Shown in pieces: positions 53,994 to 62,389 of a stretch of DNA of 64,000 nt. The DNA is taken from assembly GCA_013176395.1 (NCBI GenBank), contig JABMLP010000005.1, positions 62,001 to 126,000 on the forward strand, read 5' to 3'. The first letter of the stretch is position 1; every line of letters starts with the position of its first letter. Position numbers and translations under genes: made by a program. The notes below the pieces were generated by a model, which did not search any database, was not told the origin of the DNA, and was given only the letters and a program-made list of their open reading frames with translations. The DNA comes from Venturia oleaginea. Its lineage: Eukaryota > Ascomycota > Dothideomycetes > Venturiales > Venturiaceae.

Positions 53994-56900
53994 TTATCCC
54001 CTCCCCCCCTCTCTTGTAGATCGATGTGAGCGTAGTCTCTGAGGGCGTAGTATAGGTCCGTCGTTTTCAAGAACGTTGCCGTAGGCACTTTCAAAAGCGT
54101 CCAGAGCTGTAGTTTGTTGGAGTTCGCTAAGGGGTTCCCACGTAGGATCAACGTAGCCTACCCACTTAACTAAGACTTCTCGCGTTTGTTGTCGACCTCG
54201 CCGGCGCCATCTTGCGGCTAGAATAGCCTCGATACCGTATTCCTCGTCTCCTTGTTCAGTTACTATAGGAGGCGGCTGTGTATTATCTTGTATTTGTGAA
54301 GGTAGGGGATCTGTGCCAGCTCTCCTAAGTAAAGACGTATGAAATCGGTTGTGGATTCCTCTGGGTGTATCAAGCTCGTAAGACATTGAGTTGATAACTC
54401 GTGTAACTGTATACTTCCCATGAATCCAGTCTAGTTTCTTACAAGGACGTAGGGTTTTTACGTTCTTTAGGTTGAGCCAGACTTTGTCTCCCACTTTAAA
54501 AGAGTCAGCCGGAGCACGATCTCTATTAGAGTAGTATTCTTGCTGTTGCTGAGCTGATACCATTGACGTTTCTGCCCATTCTTGTGCGTCCTTCAATTTT
54601 GCTACAAGATCTTGTGCTTTTTCTTTTGGATTCTTAGGGGTTTCCTGGGGAGCTTCAACAGTTCCTATATGCTCAATGTTATAACCGTGGGTTAAGAAGA
54701 AAGGCGATAGGCCCGTAGCTTGGTTTGGTCTATTATCGAGGCATATTTGAGCAATAGGCAGGAGCTCGACCCAGTCGTTCTGACTAAATGTACAGAACTT
54801 ACGTAGATAGGCTTCAACTTCTTGATTTCTTCTTTCCGTAGATCCATCAGTCTCAGGGTGATACGCTGTAGAGAGTCTTCTCTCTATCTTAAGAAGGTGA
54901 CAAACTTCTTTCCAGAAAGCATTAACAAATTGCGTGTCCCTATCTGAGACTAGAGATCTAGGAAGCCAGTGTAATCTTACGTAGTTCTGCATAAATAGTT
55001 TTGCAAATCCTTCAGCTCCAAACTGTTCTTTAGGCACTGGGAACAGGATAGTTCCTTTACCCAAGCGGTCAGTAATAACGCAGAGTCTTGTGCATCTTTG
55101 GCTCTCTGGTAATTCGACTATGAAGTCTACTGAAATATCTTGCCAGATACGGCTAGGGACAGGAAGAGGTTTAAGTAAACCTTTCTTTTTGTCTCGCCAG
55201 ACTGAAGTTCTTCCGCAGACGTCACAATTGCGTATAAACTGACGTATATCTTGAGCAAATCCCGGCCAGTAGAACTGTCTGGAGAGAATAGCAATAGTAG
55301 CTTCTCGTCCAGGATGCCCTGATAGGACTGAATCGTGTATTTCTTGAATTACTCCTGTTAAGAGAGGCTCGTAGGAGGGCAACCAGATTCGGTCTCTATA
55401 GTAGAGCTGGTTATTTTCGACTTTACAATCTCCTATAGAAGTAGGAACCTTTAGCTTAGATGGGAACTGCCTATCTTGCTTTAGAACGCTTTGGAAAATA
55501 CGTCTGTAGTCTAGATCTCCTTCGAGTGCAGTTTCCCATCTATCCCTTAGATCACCTGAGAGAAAGGGATTTTGTATAAAGGGGATAGGTTCTTTGTCTA
55601 CTTCTTGAGCATTTTCTTGGGCAGCTTCTTCTCTTGCAGGAGTCTTATCCTCTAGAACGTTAATCCAAAGCTTTGGAGGTAATAACGTTCTAGTTCTTTC
55701 AACGATTCTTGGGTCTTGAATATCCTTTGGGAGATCTTGATCCCTTCGAGTTAAGGCGTCTGGAACTACAGATTCAGAGCCTGGGCGATAGCCTAGTTTG
55801 AAGTTAAACTTAGCTAGTATCTGCGCCCATCTCATTTGCCTTTCATTTAGTTCCCTTTTTACCATAAACTTCTCAAGGTTCTTGTGATCTGTGAGGATAA
55901 TGAATGGCTTACTTAGGCTTAGTAGCTCGCTAGTCCAATGGACTAGAGCTTTGACTATAGCCATAAGTTCTTTGTCGTGGATATCATAATTGCATTCGGC
56001 TGGCAAGTGCTTAGTAGAGAAGAAAGCACATGGTTTCCAGTTACCTAGCTCATCTTTTTGACTAAGTACTGCTCCGGAAGCCCAGCCTGAAGCATCAGGT
56101 TCTACTCGCGTAGGCTTATCTTCATCAAGTGCAGACAGGACAGGTTCTTTGCAAAACTCTGCCTTAAGTTTTTGAAAAGATTCTTCTTGCTCCTTTCCCC
56201 ATAAAAATGGAGTATTCTTCTTTGTAAGGCGAACCAGAGGCTCCCTTATTGTTGAGTTATCTTTTACAAAGTCACGGTAGAAGTTTGTAAAGCCTAGGAA
56301 GCCACGTACTCCTCGTAGAGTAGTAGGACGTTCCCATTCTTTAATTGCTTTGATCTTCTCCGGATCCATGTGTAGGCCCGTTTCAGTATCTATAACGAAG
56401 CCTAGATACTTGACTCGTTTGGTATTAAACTCGCACTTCCGAATATCAAGGTATAACCCAGCGTTAAGGCAGCTTTGAAGTATCTTTTCAGTCTTTTCTT
56501 CATGGTCTTTAAGGTTCTTTGAAGAGTATATTACTATATCGTCTAGATAAGCTGAGCAGAACTCGTCTAGGTATCGTCGAAGGATATAGTTTATATACCG
56601 TTGAAAAGACGCAGGTGCACCGGTTAAGCCAAAGGGAGTAACTAGCCATTCAAATAGACCATATCTAGTTCGAAAGGCAGTTTTGAACTCATCTCCCGTT
56701 GCGATTCGAATCTTGTGGAAGGCAGCATTTACATCAAGCTTACTAAGATACTTAGCACGAGCTAAGGTTAGTAAAGTCTCTTTTACTAACGGTAGCGGGT
56801 ACCTATCCTTTCGAGTAATTGCGTTTAAGGCTCGGTAGTCTACGCAAAAGCGTAAGCCCCCTCCTGGTTTCTTCACAAAGAGAACTGGAGACGCAGCAAC

Positions 56901-57779
56901 TGATTTACTCTCTCGGATAAAGCCTTTATCTAGTAGCTCTGTAAGAGTCCTTCGCAAAACAAGGAGTTGTTCTCGACCCATACCATATAGAGGTCCCCAA
57001 GGAAGTGGTTTTCCTTCTTCTATAGGTATTTCGTGATCAATCCCAGGGCGATGCGGTGGTAGTCTCTCGGCCCTTTTAGGATCAAAGACAGCAGCGTACT
57101 TATGAAACCTCTTAGGTAGCAATTCCAGTATTTGCTCTGTTGTCAAAGGGACTTTCGGCTTCAAGGCAATATCAATATCTCGAAGAGTAACAGCAAATAC
57201 TCTAGACGCGTCTTTGATTTTCTCAAGTGTAGAAGTGACAAGGCGGTGGAATCTTACGGGCGCTACTTGTTGTATATCAAGTTTGTCTTCAAATTTAGCA
57301 TCGCGAATGCTAATCCCGTTTGCAAAGGTAAGAGTACCTTTAGATTCATTGATAACGGCTTTGGTGTCCTTGAGAAAAGGCCTGCCTAGTAGAAGATCCT
57401 CAAATTGTCCCGGGACTATATAAGCAAAAGCGTTGCATATAAGTCCCCCTAAATCTAGGTTCAACTTCGCAATTTTTGTCACTTGGGTCTGTCCTTCTTC
57501 CTTAAGAACTCCACCTATAGTACGCGGACTAATAGGGAGTACTTCAAGGTCCATCTGCGAAGCTTTCTCCTCGTTTATTGATGCGTAGCAGCTAGATCCA
57601 TTATCAAGGAGAGTTTTAAGAGAGTATATATCGTTCACTATAGTATTTGTGTAGAAAAGGCGGGAGAGCATCTTGGGTCTGAACTGCTCCCATTCTTTTT
57701 CTATCCGAGAACGGTGTGAATCAGTGTCTTTGTTCGAATTCAAAATACTATTTACTCTCTCAATTGACTCCTTTGACAA
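53994..57779 (-). CDS. Gypsy Pol polyprotein with chromodomain (copy A)
   Basis: About 1261 residues in one frame, without a normal ATG. The frame is open back to 57854, overlapping the end of gag, and is probably reached by a -1 shift. Domains in order: aspartic protease (LLDNGSS, about residue 58; Asn replaces the usual Ser/Thr of the triad); reverse transcriptase (FCVDYRALN, VTPFGLTGAPASFQ, SAYLDDIVIYS, about 240-470); RNase H (EPDASGWASGAVL, HDKELMAIV); integrase with HHCC zinc finger (HDSVLSGHPG, CDVCGRT, about 815-880) and core (DFIVELPES, SDRDTQFVNAFW, HPETDGSTERRNQ); chromodomain (YGIEAILAARW, VLVKWVGYVDPTWEPLSEL, about 1190-1240). The chromodomain probably steers integration through histone marks. 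The stop codon TAA touches the LTR boundary, and the purine tract encodes the last residues. Confidence 0.93.
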   Translation of the reverse strand: MSKESIERVNSILNSNKDTDSHRSRIEKEWEQFRPKMLSRLFYTNTIVNDIYSLKTLLDNGSSCYASINEEKASQMDLEVLPISPRTIGGVLKEEGQTQVTKIAKLNLDLGGLICNAFAYIVPGQFEDLLLGRPFLKDTKAVINESKGTLTFANGISIRDAKFEDKLDIQQVAPVRFHRLVTSTLEKIKDASRVFAVTLRDIDIALKPKVPLTTEQILELLPKRFHKYAAVFDPKRAERLPPHRPGIDHEIPIEEGKPLPWGPLYGMGREQLLVLRRTLTELLDKGFIRESKSVAASPVLFVKKPGGGLRFCVDYRALNAITRKDRYPLPLVKETLLTLARAKYLSKLDVNAAFHKIRIATGDEFKTAFRTRYGLFEWLVTPFGLTGAPASFQRYINYILRRYLDEFCSAYLDDIVIYSSKNLKDHEEKTEKILQSCLNAGLYLDIRKCEFNTKRVKYLGFVIDTETGLHMDPEKIKAIKEWERPTTLRGVRGFLGFTNFYRDFVKDNSTIREPLVRLTKKNTPFLWGKEQEESFQKLKAEFCKEPVLSALDEDKPTRVEPDASGWASGAVLSQKDELGNWKPCAFFSTKHLPAECNYDIHDKELMAIVKALVHWTSELLSLSKPFIILTDHKNLEKFMVKRELNERQMRWAQILAKFNFKLGYRPGSESVVPDALTRRDQDLPKDIQDPRIVERTRTLLPPKLWINVLEDKTPAREEAAQENAQEVDKEPIPFIQNPFLSGDLRDRWETALEGDLDYRRIFQSVLKQDRQFPSKLKVPTSIGDCKVENNQLYYRDRIWLPSYEPLLTGVIQEIHDSVLSGHPGREATIAILSRQFYWPGFAQDIRQFIRNCDVCGRTSVWRDKKKGLLKPLPVPSRIWQDISVDFIVELPESQRCTRLCVITDRLGKGTILFPVPKEQFGAEGFAKLFMQNYVRLHWLPRSLVSDRDTQFVNAFWKEVCHLLKIERRLSTAYHPETDGSTERRNQEVEAYLRKFCTFSQNDWVELLPIAQICLDNRPNQATGLSPFFLTHGYNIEHIGTVEAPQETPKNPKEKAQDLVAKLKDAQEWAETSMVSAQQQQEYYSNRDRAPADSFKVGDKVWLNLKNVKTLRPCKKLDWIHGKYTVTRVINSMSYELDTPRGIHNRFHTSLLRRAGTDPLPSQIQDNTQPPPIVTEQGDEEYGIEAILAARWRRRGRQQTREVLVKWVGYVDPTWEPLSELQQTTALDAFESAYGNVLENDGPILRPQRLRSHRSTREGGRG

Positions 57780-57826
57780 TTTTGCTCTATCTACTCTACG
57801 CCTCCATCCACGACTTTGGATAGAGG

Positions 57827-57857
57827 CTACTCTTTTTCCGAGTAGTCCTCTTCTTCA
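57827..57857 (-). other. gag-pol overlap, candidate -1 frameshift site
   Basis: Gag stops at TAG 57827-57829. In the -1 frame the nearest upstream stop is TGA 57855-57857, so any -1 shift must occur within these 28 bases. They contain GGAAAAAG (57832-57839), the only slippery-looking run. The Ala-site AAA can re-pair perfectly; the Glu codon GAA to GGA pairs less well, so it is not an ideal heptamer. Confidence 0.5.
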
Positions 57858-58849
57858 ACTTCTTCATTCTCCTCAGTGGTTCCTTTGGCCCTTTTTGAAC
57901 CAAGTTGCGTGACTCTTTCTACCTCTGTATCCAACCAGCAGTCTTTCATTCTATGGCCGGCCTTCCCACAGCGTAAGCAGAGGTTATTTGCCTTCCTATA
58001 TTCATAGGCTTTAGACGAAATTTTTAACTTGTTTACGCGTGTAGGCTCCCAGTCCATAGCGTTCAGATCTTTAAAAGACTTCTCTTTATCTCTGAATCGT
58101 AACTTATCTTCTGAGGAAGAGAGCATCTTTGCTGTAGTGATTTGCATACTTGTATTCAAAAGATCGGACACAAACTGCTGGTAGGAGGTACTCTGAGATT
58201 GGCCTATTCTCTGGTTTCGCAGCTCTTGATTTATTGCTTTGTGTAGAAATGCAATTTTAACAGCGTCAGGCCAAGTCATTCCTCCAGCATTAGCAAGAGT
58301 GGTTTCAAAACGGGGAAGAAAAGAGAAGAAGGGTTCTTTCTCTTTTTGTTTGATTGTGGACAGGCTTACAGTAGCTCTTTGTTGTTGTACTGGATCGCCA
58401 TATAAGTTGTCCATATACTGTAACAATTTCTGTCCCGTTTTATCTTCCTCTGGAGCTGTCTTTACGTAGGCCAGAGTAGCCTGAGCTGCGGAGCCTCGTA
58501 GAGAGGAGAAGATGTAGGCAAATTGGTTCCTACTATCCCCTATAGATTCTGCGTCTATCTCCAACTTCATCCTTGCTTGTTGAAACCACTGAGCCCATTC
58601 AGAACGCTTGCCATCAAATTCTTGGAGCTTAGGAAGTACAGCTTTCTTCCTATGTATTCTGTCTTTTTGTGAATTCTTAGTCTCTTGTCCTTCTACTACG
58701 TTCTCAGAGCGAGTAGTGTTAGGCAAGATTGTAAGAATACGCGTAATAGCATCGTTCTGAATGGCTAGTTGATGTTGTAATGCTGCCATAGCTTCTTGTA
58801 GGGCTTGGGGTTCTTGAGGAACTCTTTGTTCCTGATCTTCTCCTTCCAT
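57827..58849 (-). CDS. Gypsy Gag (copy A)
   Basis: 340 residues starting at ATG 58849 (MEGEDQEQRVPQEP). A Gln/Glu-rich coiled-coil-like N-terminus is followed by a charged linker and a retrotransposon Gag core (FDGKRSEWAQWFQQARMKL, QATLAYVKTAPEEDKTGQKL, FFSFLPRFETTLANAGG). Near the C-terminus is one CCHC zinc knuckle, CLRCGKAGHRMKDC. An acidic tail (EENEEVEEEDYSEKE) ends at the TAG. It forms the virus-like particle and packages element RNA. The frame is intact. Confidence 0.9.
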   Translation of the reverse strand: MEGEDQEQRVPQEPQALQEAMAALQHQLAIQNDAITRILTILPNTTRSENVVEGQETKNSQKDRIHRKKAVLPKLQEFDGKRSEWAQWFQQARMKLEIDAESIGDSRNQFAYIFSSLRGSAAQATLAYVKTAPEEDKTGQKLLQYMDNLYGDPVQQQRATVSLSTIKQKEKEPFFSFLPRFETTLANAGGMTWPDAVKIAFLHKAINQELRNQRIGQSQSTSYQQFVSDLLNTSMQITTAKMLSSSEDKLRFRDKEKSFKDLNAMDWEPTRVNKLKISSKAYEYRKANNLCLRCGKAGHRMKDCWLDTEVERVTQLGSKRAKGTTEENEEVEEEDYSEKE

Positions 58850-59501
58850 ATTTTCACCTATGAGAGATAATAGAGAGCACTACTATACACACTCCTAGGC
58901 TCTACTCTAGAGATTTGCTAGGCAGTATAGAGTCAATGCCTATTAGTATAGGAAGGTGACTATAGAATCCCAGAAGGATTTTTTACACTATAGTCCGCTC
59001 TGCAATCCTTATTACTAAGGACAGAGCTCCCAGGGACTGTGAAGGCCAAGTGTATTAAATCTCTCTCCCTAGCTCTTTCTTTCCTCAGCTTATTACAGCT
59101 TCAACTCCTAAGACTACGCTGTCTTAGGATGACCTGCCCTTGCTTCTTGGAGATTCTAGCACGTTCTAGAAAATCTCAGTTTGAATTCTCTTGAATTCCC
59201 TTTTTGGATTGGCCCTTTCGGTTGGCCCTTGCTTCTTGGAGATTCTAGCACCTTCTAGAAAATCTCAGCTTGAATTCTCTTGAATTCCCTTTTTGTTTGG
59301 CCCTTGAGGTTGGCCCTTGAAGTTGGCCTTTGAGGTTGGCCCTTGCTTCTTGAGTTAGGACAAGTGTCCTCTTCTTGAAATTCCTTTCTGTTTGGCCCTT
59401 GAGGTTGGCCCTCGCTTCTTGGATTAGGACAAGTGTCCTCTTCTTGAAATTCCTTTTTGGAGCTTGCTCTCTGTGAGCCTTTCTTCCTTTGTAAGACTGA
59501 G
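58850..59501 (-). other. 5' leader of gypsy copy A
   Basis: Untranslated region between PBS and gag. It contains repeats of a TTGGCCCTTGAGGTTGGCCC type (about 59205-59420), a duplicated block around TGGAGATTCTAGCACCTTCT (59152 and 59238), and a hairpin-forming CCTAAGACTACGCTGTCTTAGG (about 59107). Similar blocks occur in the relic at 9145-10230. It probably holds packaging signals. Confidence 0.6.
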
Positions 59502-59512
59502 GTACTTAGATA
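59502..59512 (-). other. Self-complementary primer-binding site (copy A)
   Basis: On the minus strand the 5' LTR is followed by one T and then TATCTAAGTAC. Its exact reverse complement GTACTTAGATA lies in the same LTR at 59585-59575, about 43 nt downstream of the TATATATA box (59628-59621). If transcription starts there, the RNA 5' end can fold back on the PBS, as in Tf1. Confidence 0.65.
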
Positions 59513-59513
59513 A

Positions 59514-59846
59514 TGTAAGAGTTCAACCCTCAAAGGTGTTTCGCAAGTGAGAGAAGACTGCTTGTATTTCAAAGTATCTAAGTACAGAGAAGAAAGTGTA
59601 AGTACAGGAAGGATAGCTAGTATATATAATCCTCCTCTTACAATAGATCCTTCTAGAAAGTATCTTTAAATGGAAACGTGACAGCTTGCAAAATAGAACA
59701 TGGCAGCTTGCGAAATAGAACATGACAGCTTGCAAAATAGAACATGACAGCTTGCAAAATAGAACATGACAGCTTGCAGAATAACAAGAGAACAATTGGA
59801 AATCCAGTCATGGATAAGCTAGAGAGAAGGATTCCATCCCTTAACA
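59514..59846 (-). repeat. 5' LTR of gypsy copy A
   Basis: 333 bp, read as identical to 53661-53993. The U3 repeat array is at 59680-59783. The right edge at 59846 abuts the coding region of the GH45 gene, and bases 59810-59846 are read as its first codons on the opposite strand. Confidence 0.92.
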
Positions 59847-60650
59847 CCCTCCTACTCATAGCTCTCCTGACACTTACTGTCACCGCGGCCCCCGGCACCT
59901 CGACTCACTACTGGGACTGCTGCATGGTAGATTCGTAGCTCCAGTGACAACTGCTCAACTAACACGCCCCAGCCCTCCTGCGCCTGGCCAAACATAGCCC
60001 CAGTTACAAACCCCGTCCGCGTCTGCGGCGTGAACGACAAATGGCTGTCCGAAAACAGCACACAGAACTCCTGCGTCTACGCCCCAAACCAGCGTCCCAA
60101 CATACCCACCGAAGAAGCTGTCTGGGGTGATGCCTTTACATGTCGTAATACCTCTCCATGGGCCGTCAGCGACCAACTCGCTTACGGATTCGCTGCCGTC
60201 AAGGTAGGATGGAAGAATCAGTGGGACACTTGGTGATTTTATCTCTGCTCAATTTATGAAGAAAGTACACGTGCTAACTTCCCACAAAGCTGCTCATGCT
60301 ACCACCTAAAATTCACCTCCACCGCCCTCGCCGGCAAAACCATGATCGTTCAAGCAACAAACACCGGCACCGACCTCATCGACAACCAATTCGACATCAT
60401 GATTCCCGGCGGCGGCGTCGGACTCTTCGGCAACCACGCTTGTGAACAGCAGTGGGGTAAAATCGACATGGGAGACCAGTATGGTGGGTTCAAGAGGAGG
60501 GAGATGTGTGATCAACTGCCACCCTCTTGGAGAGATGGCTGTTATTTGCGATTCGACTGGTATGAGAATGTGGGGAATCCGACTGTAGATTGGTATGAGG
60601 TGGCTTGTCCAAAAGAGTTGACGGATTTAACTGGATGTAAGAGGACTTGA
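59810..60650 (+). CDS. GH45 endoglucanase with LTR-derived start codon
   Basis: A secreted GH45 endo-beta-1,4-glucanase (EC 3.2.1.4) that cleaves cellulose by inversion. Exons are 59810-59926, 59973-60232 and 60290-60650 (245 residues), with introns of 46 and 57 nt, each with a branch-like CTAAC. Family motifs: STHYWDCC with the first catalytic Asp, CAWPNIAP, TSPWAVSDQLAYGFAAVK, CCSCYHLKFT, and QATNTGTDLIDNQFDIMIPGGG with the second catalytic Asp; then DGCYLRFDWYENVGNPTVDW and a KELTDLTGCKR end. There is no cellulose-binding module. The first 12 codons (MDKLERRIPSLN) lie in the gypsy LTR and lead in frame into TLLLIALLTLTVTA, a good signal-peptide core. The original start is gone. Whether it is expressed is unknown; promoter activity would have to come from LTR DNA read antisense to the element. 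Confidence 0.88.
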
Positions 60651-62079
60651 TCGATGATTTTAAGTGAATTGTTGGTGGTTGTGGTCAGCGAGGACGAAGA
60701 CGGCAAGAGCTGGAGACCGCTAATAGGACGTTGAGACATTTTCCTGGCCATGGAAATCATCTAGATTGAAAGAGCTGAGTCAGGCTTTATGAGATGATAT
60801 TGAAATGTTCAATCTGGCCTTTTGTAATACGCAATCTACTCACATCATGAAGACGAAGCTGCCAGTGATAGAAATTCCGCCATCCATCGCTATTTCCCCG
60901 GGTGGCGAGAAAAAGTAAATCTAGTTGTCCCGATGGACCGTTTTTTTGCTGGTTCTTCCCCATATCCGTAATAACTAATCCGTTCATCCCGCCGACTGAA
61001 TACAATCCCATCCCAACGCCCTCTCAGTCCCGAACAATCCTTAATATCTAAAAGAAGAAGCAGGAAAGGCACACCTCCCAACTTCTCGCGAGGATATGGG
61101 AAATTATAAAAGGCAGGTTAATCTACAAAATATTGGAAGAAGAATACGAAGCTAAATGGATAGAAGTTATATGATCGGGCTGAGTGGTGTACATTATACG
61201 GTTTGGATATTTTAAGAGGTATATAGTTAGAATTCATATTTTCAAGGATCGTTGGTAAAATAATATTAATTCTCATGATAAGTTTTGGTAACGTTAGGAG
61301 TAGGGAACAGTTCGTTTTGCGCGGTAATTTAATATACAATCGGAATATGTCAGCGACCTGAATATTACAGACGCATAGTTGATCAACACTTGTGCTCATG
61401 GTCGTTGCTACTGCATTAGAACTCTGATCATCCGATGGAGAGCGTGAACGAGTTTTCGGTGTTGAAAAAACTCGGTAGAGATTTCGTAGTGGATGATGGA
61501 GAGCTGTGTGGAAGCATACACAACTGTGCCTTTAGTAGGAGGAAGGGAATGCAATCCAGTGAAGAGACACGTATTGTCCAACGAGGGTGGAAGTGTGTCA
61601 AAGTCCAAAGTTGTTGATGTAGTTGCTAAGACACGCCTAGAATAGGGAGATCTAGGCAAGGTTCGTGGGTCGAGCCGCTGGCTTGCTACCTTGCCCTGAG
61701 CAGCTTCGACGACGCTTCGACGACTCTTCACCAACTCTTCAAGAACCAATTTTTCATCCTTCCTTCACGATTCCATCGTCCACTGCGAAGTCTGTTAGTC
61801 CAGTTGACCAGCTCTTCCATTAATTTCACTCGCCAGTTCGGCTCAGCATCCATCGCAAAGACCATCGAAAGTCACGAATCCACGAAGATACACACACATG
61901 AGGCAGTTGAATGTTGAGGGTTGCATGATGCATTGAAGAACAAGAATTGGCAGTACACTTAAATGCTTTGAATCTGGTCCAAAAGTACATCTAGTCTATC
62001 CAAATCCAAACGCAAAGTGTACACTAAGAACTCCCACCATCCATCATATTCCTCACAGTGCTCAAGTCAAAGGCAAAGC
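60651..62079. other. Spacer between GH45 gene and gypsy copy B
   Basis: 3' flank of the cellulase and AT-rich non-coding DNA. The small frames at 61118-61749 on the minus strand show no domain and no supported gene structure. Confidence 0.45.
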
Positions 62080-62389
62080 TGTAAGAGTTCAACCCTCAAA
62101 GGTGTTTCGCAAGTGAGGGAAGACAGCTTTTATTTCAAGTATCTAAGTACAGAGAAGAAAGTGTAAATACAGGAAGGATAGCTCGTATAAATAATCCTCC
62201 TCTTACAATAGATCCTTCTAGAAAGTATCTTTAAATGGAAACGTGACAGCTTGCGAAATAGAACATGGCAGCTTGCGAAATAGAACATGACAGCTTGCAA
62301 AATAGAACATGACAGCTTGCAGAATAACAAGAGAACAATTGGAAATCCAGTCATGGATAAGCTAGAGAGAAGGATTCCATCCCTTAACA
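62080..62389 (-). repeat. 3' LTR of gypsy copy B (310 bp)
   Basis: About 23 bp shorter than the LTRs of copy A: one fewer 22-bp U3 repeat (array at 62245-62326) plus a 1-bp deletion and several substitutions near the TATA-like region (TATAAATA instead of TATATATA). Confidence 0.88.

Larger units (their letters stand above)
53661..59846 (-). mobile_element. Complete Ty3/gypsy chromovirus, copy A (6.2 kb)
   Basis: Order on the minus strand: 5' LTR (59846-59514), self-complementary PBS, leader, gag, pol (protease, RT, RNase H, integrase, chromodomain), purine tract, 3' LTR (53993-53661). The two 333-bp LTRs appear identical, and gag and pol are open, so the copy is young and may be active. The flanks do not share a 5-bp target duplication (left ATAGG, right CCCTC). 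The left flank is a Tc1-like transposase end and the right flank is a cellulase gene, which points to recombination rather than a simple insertion. Confidence 0.93.

Noticed and set aside
59744..59809. Upstream in-frame ATG for the GH45 gene at 59744
   Set aside because: It would add a Cys/Asn/Gln-rich extension before MDKLERR and spoil the signal peptide; the ATG at 59810 is the better start.
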